NCBI GenBank assembly: GCA_047777415.1
Contig: JBKEEO010000002.1
Coordinates: 1,085,289-1,149,288, forward strand
Direction of reading: 5' to 3'
Source: Caproicibacter sp047777415
Lineage (GTDB): Bacteria; Bacillota; Clostridia; Oscillospirales; Acutalibacteraceae
DNA: 64,000 bases
Positions 35,474 to 42,815 of the stretch are shown here, one piece after another (position 1 is the stretch's first letter; each line of letters starts with the position of its first letter). The translations under genes and the position numbers were made by a program. Under the pieces are notes generated by a model. The model saw only the letters and a list, made by a program, of their open reading frames with translations. It did no database searches and had not been told where the DNA came from.

Positions 35474-35689
35474 TTGCAATTTGGTAAAATATGTGTTAAG
35501 ATGAATTCAGAAATTAAGAATTATTATTATTTAATTGGAGGGATGAATAAAATTAAATTATTTAACAACTAACCAACAGTTAACATTCTACAACACAATC
35601 TAAAATTCAGACAAACTGCCAACATGGCGGTTTTATGAATCACATTTCAGTATGTGGGTACATTTAAAATTATAAAAGGAGAGATTGAT
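35474..35689 (+). promoter_or_regulatory. Promoter, possible PerR-like operator and leader of the superoxide reductase gene
   Basis: TTGCAA (35474-35479), a 17-base spacer and TAAGAT (35497-35502) form a promoter. Directly after it an A/T-rich tract (AATTAAGAATTATTATTATT) resembles a PerR/Fur box, placed over the start site. The 180-base leader also holds a small hairpin, AAACTGCC / GGCGGTTT(T) at 35616-35635, and a GGAGGG-ATG nine-codon frame near 35540 that may be chance. Confidence 0.5.
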
Positions 35690-36064
35690 ATGTCGAAGGC
35701 TGATTTTTATCGTTGTGAAAGATGCGGAAATATTGTTGCGATGGTGCAAGAAGGCGGCGGAACGTTGGTATGCTGCGGTCAGGATATGACAAAGCTTGTT
35801 GCCAACAGCACGGATGCTGCTCAAGAAAAGCATGTGCCTGTAGTGACAAAAGAAAATGGCAAAGTAAAAGTGACGGTTAGTTCTACGCTTCATCCGATGC
35901 AGCCGGAACATTACATTCAGTGGATTGCCCTCGTAGCCGGCGAGCGTGTAGAAATCAAATACTTGCAGCCCGGAATGCAGCCAGTTGCTGAATTTGAAGA
36001 CGCGGAAAATGGCACGGCATATGCATACTGCAATTTGCACGGCCTGTGGAAGGCTGAGTTTTAA
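35690..36064 (+). CDS. dfx: Desulfoferrodoxin (superoxide reductase)
   Basis: 124 residues from the ATG at 35690 with AAAGGAG upstream. The desulforedoxin part has Cys9, Cys12, Cys28 and Cys29 binding an FeS4 centre. The catalytic part has the iron ligands His48, His68 and His74 (in HPMQPEHYIQW), Cys114 and His117 (CNLHGLW). Reduces superoxide to peroxide in the anaerobe's cytoplasm. It precedes a rubrerythrin, which reduces the peroxide formed. Confidence 0.95.
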   Translation: MSKADFYRCERCGNIVAMVQEGGGTLVCCGQDMTKLVANSTDAAQEKHVPVVTKENGKVKVTVSSTLHPMQPEHYIQWIALVAGERVEIKYLQPGMQPVAEFEDAENGTAYAYCNLHGLWKAEF

Positions 36065-36167
36065 TTTGGGCTTAAAAAAGCCATGAATGTTTTGGGCAAA
36101 ACTCCGAATAATAAACCGGGAATTACATCCGGTGTAATAAATGAATGATTGAGTAGGAGGTTAAAAG

Positions 36168-36722
36168 ATGGCTGTTCAAAATGCAATGACTGCAGATTAT
36201 CTTCGCTCCGCTTATGGCGGGGAAAGCATGGCTCACATGCGGTATCTCATTTGGGGAGATATGGCTGAAAAAGAAGGCTTCCCAAAAATAGGAAAGTTGT
36301 TTACGGCAATTGCCTATGCAGAACGTGTTCACGCCGGTAATCATTTTCAAGTTCTCGGCGGAACAACAAGTGACGCAACCGTGCCGGCAGGCGGTGTATT
36401 CGGAACGGGCAAAACAGTGGACAATCTTCAAGGAGCTATTAACGGTGAGCTCCATGAAGTCAATCAGATGTATCCTGTTTATTTAAACACTGCCGAATTC
36501 CAAAACGAGACGAGTGCGAAGCGTTCTTTCCATTTTGCCCTTGAAGCAGAAAAAATTCATGCGAAACTTTTTCAACAAGCGCAAGATGCCGCAAAAGAAG
36601 GAAAGGACATGGAATTAAAAGCGGTATACGTTTGTCCTGTCTGCGGTCATACCGTTTTGGACGGCGCACCTGAGAAATGCCCAATCTGCGGAGCCAAAAA
36701 GGAAATGTACAGGCAATTTTAG
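36168..36722 (+). CDS. rbr: Rubrerythrin
   Basis: 184 residues. N-terminal four-helix di-iron domain with the Glu/His ligands in RSAYGGESMAHMRY, AYAERVHAGNHF, GELHEVNQMYPVY and FALEAEKIHAKLF, and a C-terminal rubredoxin-like domain VCPVCGHTVLDGAPEKCPIC. NADH-peroxidase role in oxidative stress defence. GTAGGAGG precedes the ATG. Probably co-expressed with superoxide reductase. Confidence 0.95.
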   Translation: MAVQNAMTADYLRSAYGGESMAHMRYLIWGDMAEKEGFPKIGKLFTAIAYAERVHAGNHFQVLGGTTSDATVPAGGVFGTGKTVDNLQGAINGELHEVNQMYPVYLNTAEFQNETSAKRSFHFALEAEKIHAKLFQQAQDAAKEGKDMELKAVYVCPVCGHTVLDGAPEKCPICGAKKEMYRQF

Positions 36723-36756
36723 CATAACTAATTCTTCCATTCTTATATAAATTAAG

Positions 36757-36812
36757 AGCTAAATGTGCTTTGAAAAGGTTTTGATAAGCCGATTCAAAGC
36801 ACATTTTTTATT
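36757..36812 (+). terminator. Terminator after rubrerythrin
   Basis: AAATGTGCTTTGAA pairs with TTCAAAGCACATTT around a longer loop, followed by TTTTATT. Confidence 0.88.
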
Positions 36813-37020
36813 ATTCTCACGTTTTTTAAGCTCCCGTTCTTTTTGCTTTGACCGGTGCTTTTAGGATGTCATTCACAATTGGTTTTTATTTGCAAAACAT
36901 TTAAATCCGACTTTTTGTGAATAACAGAGCATAAAATGTTTTTTCTCAGTCTGAGTAAAATGGTATCATATCTGTGTCCATAATTTAATGTTATGTAAAC
37001 CGAATAGTTGCAAAAGTTTC

Positions 37021-37080
37021 AACGAAGCATTTTCAACATCGGGCATCCAAACGTTGAAAATAATCGATTTTGGCTTCGTT
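37021..37080. ncRNA. Structured intergenic element (candidate)
   Basis: Outer stem AACGAAGC (37021-37028) with GCTTCGTT (37073-37080); inner stem TTTTCAAC (37030-37037) with GTTGAAAA (37053-37060). Both are perfect 8-bp stems in a 60-base unit, followed at 37106-37131 by two TGTGGAAA repeats and TTATCCACT. The gap 36813-37326 otherwise has no gene. Whether it is an RNA or protein-binding DNA is unknown. Confidence 0.4.
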
Positions 37081-37326
37081 TCAATGATTGGATTGTTGAA
37101 AACTATGTGGAAAATGTGGAAATTATCCACTGTAATATTTTGAAAATCGAGAACAGATATAGTATTATGTAAAGTGGATGCAACCACAAAAACAGTTGAT
37201 TGAAAATTAATTTTCTTCAAAAGCTTAATACAGCAAGGTATAATTCTAATTTGCAATTATTCGCAACACGAAATACTGTAAAATACAATGGCGATTATTA
37301 ACAATTAATCGAAAGGAGGCGCCAGC

Positions 37327-37845
37327 ATGGGGCAAAAAGAACAGAGCAGAAAAAAGTGGGTCGTTTTTACAGTTGTCACTTTGATCTGTACCATTGCTGT
37401 TTTGATTGGTGCCTTTTTTGTACTTCATCATATTCGTGACAATTATGTGGGCTATTCACCGGATCAAATTACCGAGCATATTATAGATACTTTGAAACTG
37501 GAGGATCTTGTGAAGGTTGATTCTGAGCAACTTTCCAAGCATTATGATATTCCGGACGGAGTGGTGCAAGCCAGTTCCGTTTATATGAGCAAATCCAGCG
37601 AAAGTGCGTCGGAACTGGCCTGTTTTCTTCTAACCACTTCTTCAAAACACGATGAGTTGACGCAAGTTATCAATGACCACATTAATACAAAAGCCGCCGG
37701 ATTTAAAAGCCTAAACCCCATTCAGTACAATGCGTTAAAAAATGTATTGATTTCCCAGAAAGGACGTTATGTTTTAGTTGCAGTCGGAAGTGATGCATCC
37801 GCAGAAGAAAAACTGTTTTTAGAACTGCTGGATAACAATGCATAA
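37327..37845 (+). CDS. DUF4358-type membrane-anchored protein
   Basis: 172 residues. A single N-terminal membrane helix (VVFTVVTLICTIAVLIGAFF) and an extracytoplasmic domain. The KHYDIPDGVVQASSVYMSKS region and the repeated short helices are typical of DUF4358 proteins of Clostridia. No function known. AAAGGAGG lies 7 bases before the ATG. Monocistronic, with its own terminator. Confidence 0.72.
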   Translation: MGQKEQSRKKWVVFTVVTLICTIAVLIGAFFVLHHIRDNYVGYSPDQITEHIIDTLKLEDLVKVDSEQLSKHYDIPDGVVQASSVYMSKSSESASELACFLLTTSSKHDELTQVINDHINTKAAGFKSLNPIQYNALKNVLISQKGRYVLVAVGSDASAEEKLFLELLDNNA

Positions 37846-37873
37846 TGTGTTCAATTCAGAATTTCATACAACA

Positions 37874-37920
37874 GTAAAAACGCTGCCGCTTAATTTACAG
37901 CACGGCAGCGTATTTTTTGA
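37874..37920 (+). terminator. Terminator after the DUF4358 gene
   Basis: ACGCTGCCG pairs with GGCAGCGT around a 15-base loop, followed by ATTTTTT. The stretch 37921-38128 shows nothing else. Confidence 0.85.
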
Positions 37921-38128
37921 CTTGAAAACCAACCAGTCATCTGCAATAGATGAATGGTTTTTCTATATATCCTAATGCTTTACAACTGTCACGGAAGCAC
38001 GGCTTTTTGAGATTGCCTATTTTCCATTTTCCTGCCACCAAAATGCCACCCGCGTAAATATGTGCTCTCCACCGAAGTCATTAGCTATTATGAAACATGT
38101 CCGGTCTCTGCTGCCCCGTTTTGTTTCT

Positions 38129-38542
38129 TTATTCCTCCCAGGTATATTTCATGGGTCCAAAATGGTAGATTTCAATTCTACAATCAAACAAATCCTCATG
38201 CATAATCATCATGCAGTCAAATTTGGCTTGGTTGTATCCGTATGTTTCATCAATGATATCAATCATTATTCGATTTTCCTGCATAAATTCCGCAAAATCA
38301 TGGATATTCCATTGCTTGCGGATATTGTCTTTTGCCGTACAATAGACCCGACAAAAATCAAAATCGACCTTTGGAAAGAAAATTTGGGCTTTCCCTTGAC
38401 CATCGTATATGGTATAGATTCCGTCTTGTATCACAAAGAGGATCGTATCGTCTTTAATTTCAATTTGACTGAGCCTAACATCGTGCAAACTAACCGGCAA
38501 CATTATATTCGGCTTTTCATAATAAGGCATTTTGAGCACCAC
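38129..38542 (-). CDS. Hypothetical protein (137 residues)
   Basis: Not recognised. It is predicted to be cytoplasmic, rich in aromatic and acidic residues, with strands such as DDTILFVIQDGIYTIYDG and a C-terminal HEDLFDCRIEIYHFG. The GTG at 38542 or the ATG at 38530 may be the start; neither has a strong ribosome site. It follows the ferredoxin-type membrane protein on the same strand by 70 bases. Confidence 0.55.
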   Translation of the reverse strand: MVLKMPYYEKPNIMLPVSLHDVRLSQIEIKDDTILFVIQDGIYTIYDGQGKAQIFFPKVDFDFCRVYCTAKDNIRKQWNIHDFAEFMQENRIMIDIIDETYGYNQAKFDCMMIMHEDLFDCRIEIYHFGPMKYTWEE

Positions 38543-38613
38543 ACTGAATCATTGTTTATAAAAATAGCAGCTTTTAGCCACTTTTTTTAATTTAATAAGC
38601 ATGGACACGATAT

Positions 38614-39441
38614 TTAGAATTCAATAGCATCCTTTGGACAGCTTTTCACACATTCCATGCATAAAATACAATCCGTTCCGTTTTTCCTGTTTCTTTTATT
38701 ATTTAAGATATCTACATTCATGGGACATACCTTTTTGCATTTCCCGCAGGAAACACATTTATTTAAATCTGTTTTTACTCGCAGCAAAGAAAAATAACTT
38801 GCCGGTTTCAAAAAAACAGTAATGGGACAAATGTATTTGCAAAAGGCTCTGTTATCTTTTAGGATAAAGGCCATTACAATTCCAACTACATAATAGAGTA
38901 TATTCCCTCCAATGAAACTCCAAAACAGCACCATCTCGATATCACGTACCTGCAAGAAGAACAAGGCGCTTACAAATAAAATAGAGGCGGCAAACACAAT
39001 GTATCGTATCACAGAGAGTTTTTTCATGCGAGGCTTTTTAGGTGCCTTATAGGGCAATAAATCCAAGATTGCGGCAGTCCAGCAGGCATAGCCGCACCAT
39101 CCCCTTCCAAAAAGCAGAGGGCCGATAATTTTGGCAACTATGTAATGTATTACTGCAGCCTCAAATGTACCCATGAACAAATAGTACCAGAATCCTTCTA
39201 TTTGCATATTCTCATGGCAAATCAAGCCCAAATAAACGAGCATATAGAATCCTACGCCGAATTGTACGAACCGTCTTGCATACTTGTAATGTTTCATCAA
39301 CAAGAAGAGACCGATTGATACAACCGAACCAATATACATGAAATTAAAAAAATAGAAAATATTATCAAGCCAAAACCACAACCCAATTGATATGCAAGTG
39401 AATATCAGAAAAATATATATGGGGATTTTAATTTTTTTCAA
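38614..39441 (-). CDS. NapH/MauN-type membrane 4Fe-4S protein
   Basis: About 275 residues from a TTG at 39441, with TGAGGTG six bases upstream; earlier codons in frame have no ribosome site. Five or six helices carry the cysteines GRGWCGYACW and CKYICP, and the C-terminus is a two-cluster ferredoxin (CVSCGKCKKVCP, CILCMECVKSCP). Related proteins pass electrons across or along the membrane. No partner redox enzyme is next to it, so the role is open. Confidence 0.83.
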   Translation of the reverse strand: MKKIKIPIYIFLIFTCISIGLWFWLDNIFYFFNFMYIGSVVSIGLFLLMKHYKYARRFVQFGVGFYMLVYLGLICHENMQIEGFWYYLFMGTFEAAVIHYIVAKIIGPLLFGRGWCGYACWTAAILDLLPYKAPKKPRMKKLSVIRYIVFAASILFVSALFFLQVRDIEMVLFWSFIGGNILYYVVGIVMAFILKDNRAFCKYICPITVFLKPASYFSLLRVKTDLNKCVSCGKCKKVCPMNVDILNNKRNRKNGTDCILCMECVKSCPKDAIEF

Positions 39442-39639
39442 TTCACACACCTCACATGTTAAAAAAACAGTTCTTGAATCCGCCATGATTTTTCTATTAC
39501 TGCAACTAAAAACAATTATACAAATTAGTTATAATATTATTTTTGGTTTTACGCAATTACAGGCAAAGAACCCTGATGCCGTAACCCGATAGCAACACAA
39601 TTCCATTTTACGGAGGGATTACATTAATATTAAATTAAG

Positions 39640-39794
39640 ATACTCAAAACGCAATGCCTGCGGTTATCGTAATTTTCGTCGCTTCCGCAATCGTATCCTT
39701 TACATGTTCCATGTTTCAACGAAAAATGGAGCAACTTAATGCCGCTCCATCCGGTGTTTCCATTTTAGGTTACCCCAACTATTGACATAGAGCC
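39640..39794 (+). mobile_element. Relic of a second ISL3-family copy (right end)
   Basis: This 155-bp piece matches the last part of the ISL3 transposase gene and the right end at 9668-9821 with about ten differences, ending in the identical terminal sequence CCAACTATTGACATAGAGCC. The left part of the element is absent. It lies just outside the prophage attachment site. Confidence 0.9.
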
Positions 39795-39802
39795 TTAAGA
39801 TT

Positions 39803-39821
39803 TTACGACATTTTTACGACA
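39803..39821. repeat. TTACGACA tandem repeat, chromosome side of att
   Basis: TTACGACA at 39803-39810 and 39814-39821. The same motif recurs on the prophage side at 39979-39986 and, as GTACGACA, at 39990-39997. Such paired repeats look like integrase arm sites. Confidence 0.5.
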
Positions 39822-39849
39822 GCAATATCTTTGACACAAACATAGCAAA

Positions 39850-39940
39850 AGCCGCATGAACACTGAATTTTCAGCATTCATGCGGCTACATTTTGGTGAA
39901 CCATCGGGGATTCGAACCCCGGACACCTTGATTAAAAGTC
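39850..39940 (-). other. Prophage attachment site: 3' fragment of tRNA-Lys with its terminator
   Basis: Minus strand 39940-39894 reads as the last 47 bases of a tRNA-Lys(TTT): anticodon loop CTTTTAA, then the T-arm CGGGG TTCGAAT CCCCG, acceptor strand ATGGTTCA and CCA. The 5' half is missing. A hairpin (GCCGCATGAA / TTCATGCGGC) follows in the tRNA direction, so the native 3' end and terminator are on the chromosome side and the integrated element lies to the right. The reconstituted tRNA should be beyond the right edge of the window. Confidence 0.82.
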
Positions 39941-39978
39941 ACGATTTTTTCTAGTAATAATACGGATAAAATCAAAAA

Positions 39979-39997
39979 TTACGACATTTGTACGACA
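39979..39997. repeat. TTACGACA/GTACGACA repeat, prophage side of att
   Basis: Same octamer pair as at 39803-39821, here about 40 bases inside the prophage end. Confidence 0.5.
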
Positions 39998-40020
39998 AAA
40001 TGCTCGAATAAATAAAAAGG

Positions 40021-40188
40021 TTAAAATATTTTGCTTTCTTCTATGGTAGACGTTCCTTTGTCAGCTTTTTTCTCCTCGAATTCCCTTTTGAGTTCATGCA
40101 GTTCCTCATAAAGCATTGCTTGATTACTTAGAATACTGTTTAGATTTGCATTCATCCAGTCCAGTTTCTTTTGCAACTCATTATCCAT
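40021..40188 (-). CDS. Small coiled-coil protein at the prophage end
   Basis: 55 residues from the ATG at 40188 with TAGGAGG ten bases upstream. Opens MDNELQKKLDWMNANLNSIL and continues as a charged helix (LHELKREFEEKKADKG). No family recognised; likely a dimeric helix. First gene inside the prophage boundary. Confidence 0.55.
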   Translation of the reverse strand: MDNELQKKLDWMNANLNSILSNQAMLYEELHELKREFEEKKADKGTSTIEESKIF

Positions 40189-40500
40189 TTTCCCTATACC
40201 TCCTATAATTTCAGTATAATAATTCCCTATAATTATTATAATGCTGAATAATTCACTTTCGGCGAACAAGGAGGTAAATATGGTGTGAGAGTTTAGCACA
40301 TAAAAAATAGCCCATTGAACATTAATCTGATGGACATAATAAAAACATTAAAAAGAAAAAACTTATTTATTGGCTGTTATACTGCAAACTTTTATAACAA
40401 AAGGCCGATATATGAAAGGTAGTTTTTTTAAGACGGTAGATTATGATACCATTGAATTTTACGTTTGTCAAATAAAAATTATGAAAATTCACTTTTTTTA

Positions 40501-40604
40501 TTGATTTCTTGTTTTTTTCGTTGTATGATTTATTTACAGTAAATAAGGTATTCATCCAAATACAGATGGGTACTAATGTATGTAAATTTGTAAACAAATT
40601 GTTT
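40501..40604 (+). promoter_or_regulatory. Promoter and palindromic operators of the toxin-antitoxin-chaperone-like operon
   Basis: TTGATT (40501-40506), a 17-base spacer and TATGAT (40524-40529). A perfect palindrome ATTTACAGTAAAT (40532-40544) covers the start site. Downstream lie AAACAAATTGTTT (40592-40604) and the overlapping AATTTG..CAAATT repeat (40585-40600). These are plausible autoregulator sites. The preceding 40189-40500 is A/T-rich and shows no gene. Confidence 0.6.
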
Positions 40605-40629
40605 AAATTTCTAAGTTGGAGTCAATGAT

Positions 40630-41199
40630 ATGGGGGAAGTATTAAAATTCACTGCCTACCATGGAACATATAAATCTTATGCAGTTAATATACTTCGGGT
40701 TGGATTTTACATAAGCAATCAAAACAACGACTGGTTAGGCAAAGGTGTTTATTTTTTTGAAGAAGATTGCAATAATGCAAAAAAATGGGCCTATCGAAAG
40801 TGGAATAAAGAAAAAAGGCCTTCTGAGAAATATGCGGTTTTGAAAAGTGAAATTGAAGCCAACTCTCAATATGTGCTAGATTTAACGGACCAAACACAAT
40901 GTAAATATTTTGCTAAAATGCGTGAAGAATATCAAAAGAGAAATGCTCGTACATTTCAATTTAATTTAAAAGATGTTGAACTTGATTGTTTAATTATGAA
41001 TAAACTATGTGAGAAGACACGAATTGATGTTGCTAAAAAATTGGATTTCATTCGTTTTCCAAAAGAAGTAAGATTGAAGATTTATTCTCGTATACCGAAT
41101 TGTGTTATTATTTGTGTTAAAAATCGCGATTGTTGTATAAAGAATACTACTATTATTGATGAAGGTGAATTTGATGTTAGATCTAAAGAATATTTATAA
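40630..41199 (+). CDS. ADP-ribosyltransferase-like toxin (CmdT-like candidate)
   Basis: 189 residues. The start has the ART/PARP-type NAD-binding motif TAYHGTYKSYAVNILRVGF (His11), followed by the second motif WLGKGVYFFEE (Tyr41) and ANAKKWA-like helix NNAKKWAYRKWN. The third catalytic position (Glu/Gln) is not obvious; the C-terminal IPNCVIICVKNRDCCIK segment resembles the closing strand of such proteins. It begins a three-gene unit with a small overlapping partner and a SecB-like chaperone, the toxin-antitoxin-chaperone layout of CmdTAC, where the toxin ADP-ribosylates mRNA. Target here is not known. Low G+C compared with neighbours. Confidence 0.72.
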   Translation: MGEVLKFTAYHGTYKSYAVNILRVGFYISNQNNDWLGKGVYFFEEDCNNAKKWAYRKWNKEKRPSEKYAVLKSEIEANSQYVLDLTDQTQCKYFAKMREEYQKRNARTFQFNLKDVELDCLIMNKLCEKTRIDVAKKLDFIRFPKEVRLKIYSRIPNCVIICVKNRDCCIKNTTIIDEGEFDVRSKEYL

Positions 41200-41383
41200 T
41201 GATGTGATCGATGAAATTAGGAATATGTCAGATGCGGAGTTCCTAAACGAAATTCTCGCTGTAAAGTTAAATTTTTGTGAAGACTGTTTCGAACCACTAA
41301 CTTCATATCAAGTGAATTTTTTCACTGGTAGTGAACCCAATGACAGTCTAACATATTCAAATTTGGGAGTTTTGGCAGCATGA
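41174..41383 (+). CDS. Candidate antitoxin of the ART/chaperone operon
   Basis: 69 residues. The ATG at 41174 follows AAGGTGA by 7 bases and overlaps the end of the toxin gene by 26 bases, a sign of coupled expression. It begins MLDLKNIYNDVIDEIRNMSD, a helical acidic start, has a Cys pair in FCEDCFEPLTSYQ, and a short C-terminal tail that could be the chaperone-addiction segment. No DNA-binding motif is clear. Assignment as antitoxin comes from position and size. Confidence 0.62.
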   Translation: MLDLKNIYNDVIDEIRNMSDAEFLNEILAVKLNFCEDCFEPLTSYQVNFFTGSEPNDSLTYSNLGVLAA

Positions 41384-41838
41384 ATAATCCTGTAAGTTCT
41401 TTACAATTTAATGGATATAACATTCTTAATTTTAATTTTACTATGAACCCAGATGCTATCAAAAAAAATAGTAGAGAAGTCGGAATTGGATTCGACTATT
41501 CTTATAATGAAAAAGATGAATCTCACTTTTCCATACTTCTTACATGCTATATCAATGATAAAAAAACTTTGCCAATAAAAAAAGCAGATGAGGATATACC
41601 ATTTAGTTTAGTACTTACAGTGGAAGGTTCTTTCACTGTAAATGAGACTAGCAATAAATATCTTCCAAATGCCATAGCAATCTTATTCCCGTATTTAAGA
41701 AGCTTTATTTCAACAGTAACTGCTCAATCTGGTATGCCTCCATTCATTTTACCCACATATAATATTTTAGCTCTATTAAAAGAAGACAACAGTGAGATGT
41801 GTACGGATCCAACCGGAAATACTAAAACTGAACAATGA
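41380..41838 (+). CDS. SecB-like chaperone of the ART operon
   Basis: 152 residues. The beta-rich middle (FSLVLTVEGSFTVNE) and the final helix-strand unit AIAILFPYLRSFISTVTAQS followed by GMPPFILPTYNI match the SecB fold, including the LFPYxR motif and the PPxxLP turn. The ATG overlaps the stop of the previous gene in ATGA. In SecB-type toxin-antitoxin-chaperone systems the chaperone protects the antitoxin from proteolysis. A dedicated SecB in a Firmicute prophage is notable, because this phylum usually lacks housekeeping SecB. Confidence 0.78.
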   Translation: MNNPVSSLQFNGYNILNFNFTMNPDAIKKNSREVGIGFDYSYNEKDESHFSILLTCYINDKKTLPIKKADEDIPFSLVLTVEGSFTVNETSNKYLPNAIAILFPYLRSFISTVTAQSGMPPFILPTYNILALLKEDNSEMCTDPTGNTKTEQ

Positions 41839-41856
41839 CAATGATATATCAAAATA

Positions 41857-41886
41857 ATGAGCCCTCGGATTCCTCCGAGGGCCTTT
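41857..41886 (+). terminator. Terminator of the ART/antitoxin/chaperone operon
   Basis: GCCCTCGG pairs with CCGAGGGC around a short loop (ATTCCT), followed by CTTTAT. Confidence 0.75.
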
Positions 41887-41903
41887 ATCGTATCTATTGT
41901 CTT

Positions 41904-42137
41904 TTATTCAGCATTCATATTTTCACGAGAATCAGTCCCACCATCCACCGCCGCATCAGCGCTATCCTCAATTTTCGATTTTAACTGTGACACCAGTTTC
42001 ATTATAAACGGCGGCAGTGTCAGATAGAGTACAATAAAATTCGTAATTTCATAAAGCATAGAAAAGTCAGTGGGGGCTCCGATAACATGAATGGTTTTAA
42101 AGACATGCAAAAAAGAGAGATAACCCAAATCTCTCAA
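41904..42137 (-). CDS. Small membrane protein, possibly degenerate
   Basis: Up to 77 residues (TTG at 42137); a shorter start is an ATG at 42059. Contains two short hydrophobic segments (HVIGAPTDFSMLYEITNFIV, then VLYLTLPPFIMKLVSQL) and a polar C-terminus. A diverged relic of the same gene is present at 42816-42958. No known family; holin-like or phage accessory protein. Confidence 0.45.
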   Translation of the reverse strand: MRDLGYLSFLHVFKTIHVIGAPTDFSMLYEITNFIVLYLTLPPFIMKLVSQLKSKIEDSADAAVDGGTDSRENMNAE

Positions 42138-42289
42138 AAAACCCCACCATTCTATCCCGCACTGACTATCGATGCAACTATTATCCGTGTCAGCTGATAT
42201 TCTAATAGAAACAATACTGACACTGTTATTAATTTATTTTTCTTGGTTCCGAAAGCACGAACTTCACTTGACACTATTGCAACATTATT

Positions 42290-42760
42290 TCATTCTTTGT
42301 AACTATTCTGCTCGGCAGCCATTGCCTCTGCTCTCGTCCCATGGACTGTCCCTTTTGGATGCTGAGGCGGCGCATAAATAGAATACAATTTCAAAGGACT
42401 CTTGCCCGTGTTGACTACGTTATGCCACGTACCGGCAGGAATAATAAACGCATAACCATCAGAAATTTTTTTCCGAAAATTAAGGTTATCTTTACTACTT
42501 CCCATTTCTACAAATCCACAACCCTGCTCGATCCTTATAAACTGGTCAAGATTTGGGTGATTTTCCAGTCCAATATCCTCCCCTGCTTTGATACTCATTA
42601 AAGTTAGCTGCAAGTGATTACCTGTCCACAATGCGGTACGAAATGTTTGATTTTGCTTCGTCGCTTTATCGATATTGATGATAAACGGTTCTTGCCCGTA
42701 ATCCTTATAAACAATATTGGAATTTTGTTTATAACCAGGGCAAGGGCACCTTCTATACAT
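42290..42760 (-). CDS. Cupin domain protein
   Basis: 156 residues from the ATG at 42760 behind GAGGAG. A single cupin domain: GEDIGLENHPNLDQFIRIEQ holds the first metal motif and PAGTWHNVVNTGKSPLKLYS the second. It ends with YAPPQHPKGTVH, typical of a clostridial cupin group related to mannose-6-phosphate isomerase C-terminal domains. Reaction unknown. It sits between two diverged copies of a small membrane gene in the prophage accessory region. Confidence 0.85.
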   Translation of the reverse strand: MYRRCPCPGYKQNSNIVYKDYGQEPFIINIDKATKQNQTFRTALWTGNHLQLTLMSIKAGEDIGLENHPNLDQFIRIEQGCGFVEMGSSKDNLNFRKKISDGYAFIIPAGTWHNVVNTGKSPLKLYSIYAPPQHPKGTVHGTRAEAMAAEQNSYKE

Positions 42761-42815
42761 ATTAATCAGCTCCTCTGTATGCTTATACCTTATATTATGG
42801 TTGAAATATAAGCAT

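Noticed and set aside
35540..35572. Nine-codon leader peptide before the superoxide reductase gene
   Set aside because: The GGAGGG site directly abuts the ATG with no spacing, so translation is doubtful.
37106..37131. Chromosomal replication origin
   Set aside because: Only three DnaA-box-like motifs and no dnaA, dnaN or other origin genes nearby.
36966..37256. 96-codon open frame on the minus strand
   Set aside because: No ribosome site, no domain, and the codons follow the repeats of the structured region; probably chance.
39894..39940. A functional tRNA-Lys gene
   Set aside because: Only the 3' 47 bases are present; the 5' acceptor strand, D-arm and the 5' side of the anticodon stem are missing.
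40367..40597. 76-codon minus-strand frame upstream of the toxin operon
   Set aside because: Very A/T-rich promoter region with palindromes; no ribosome site or recognisable protein.
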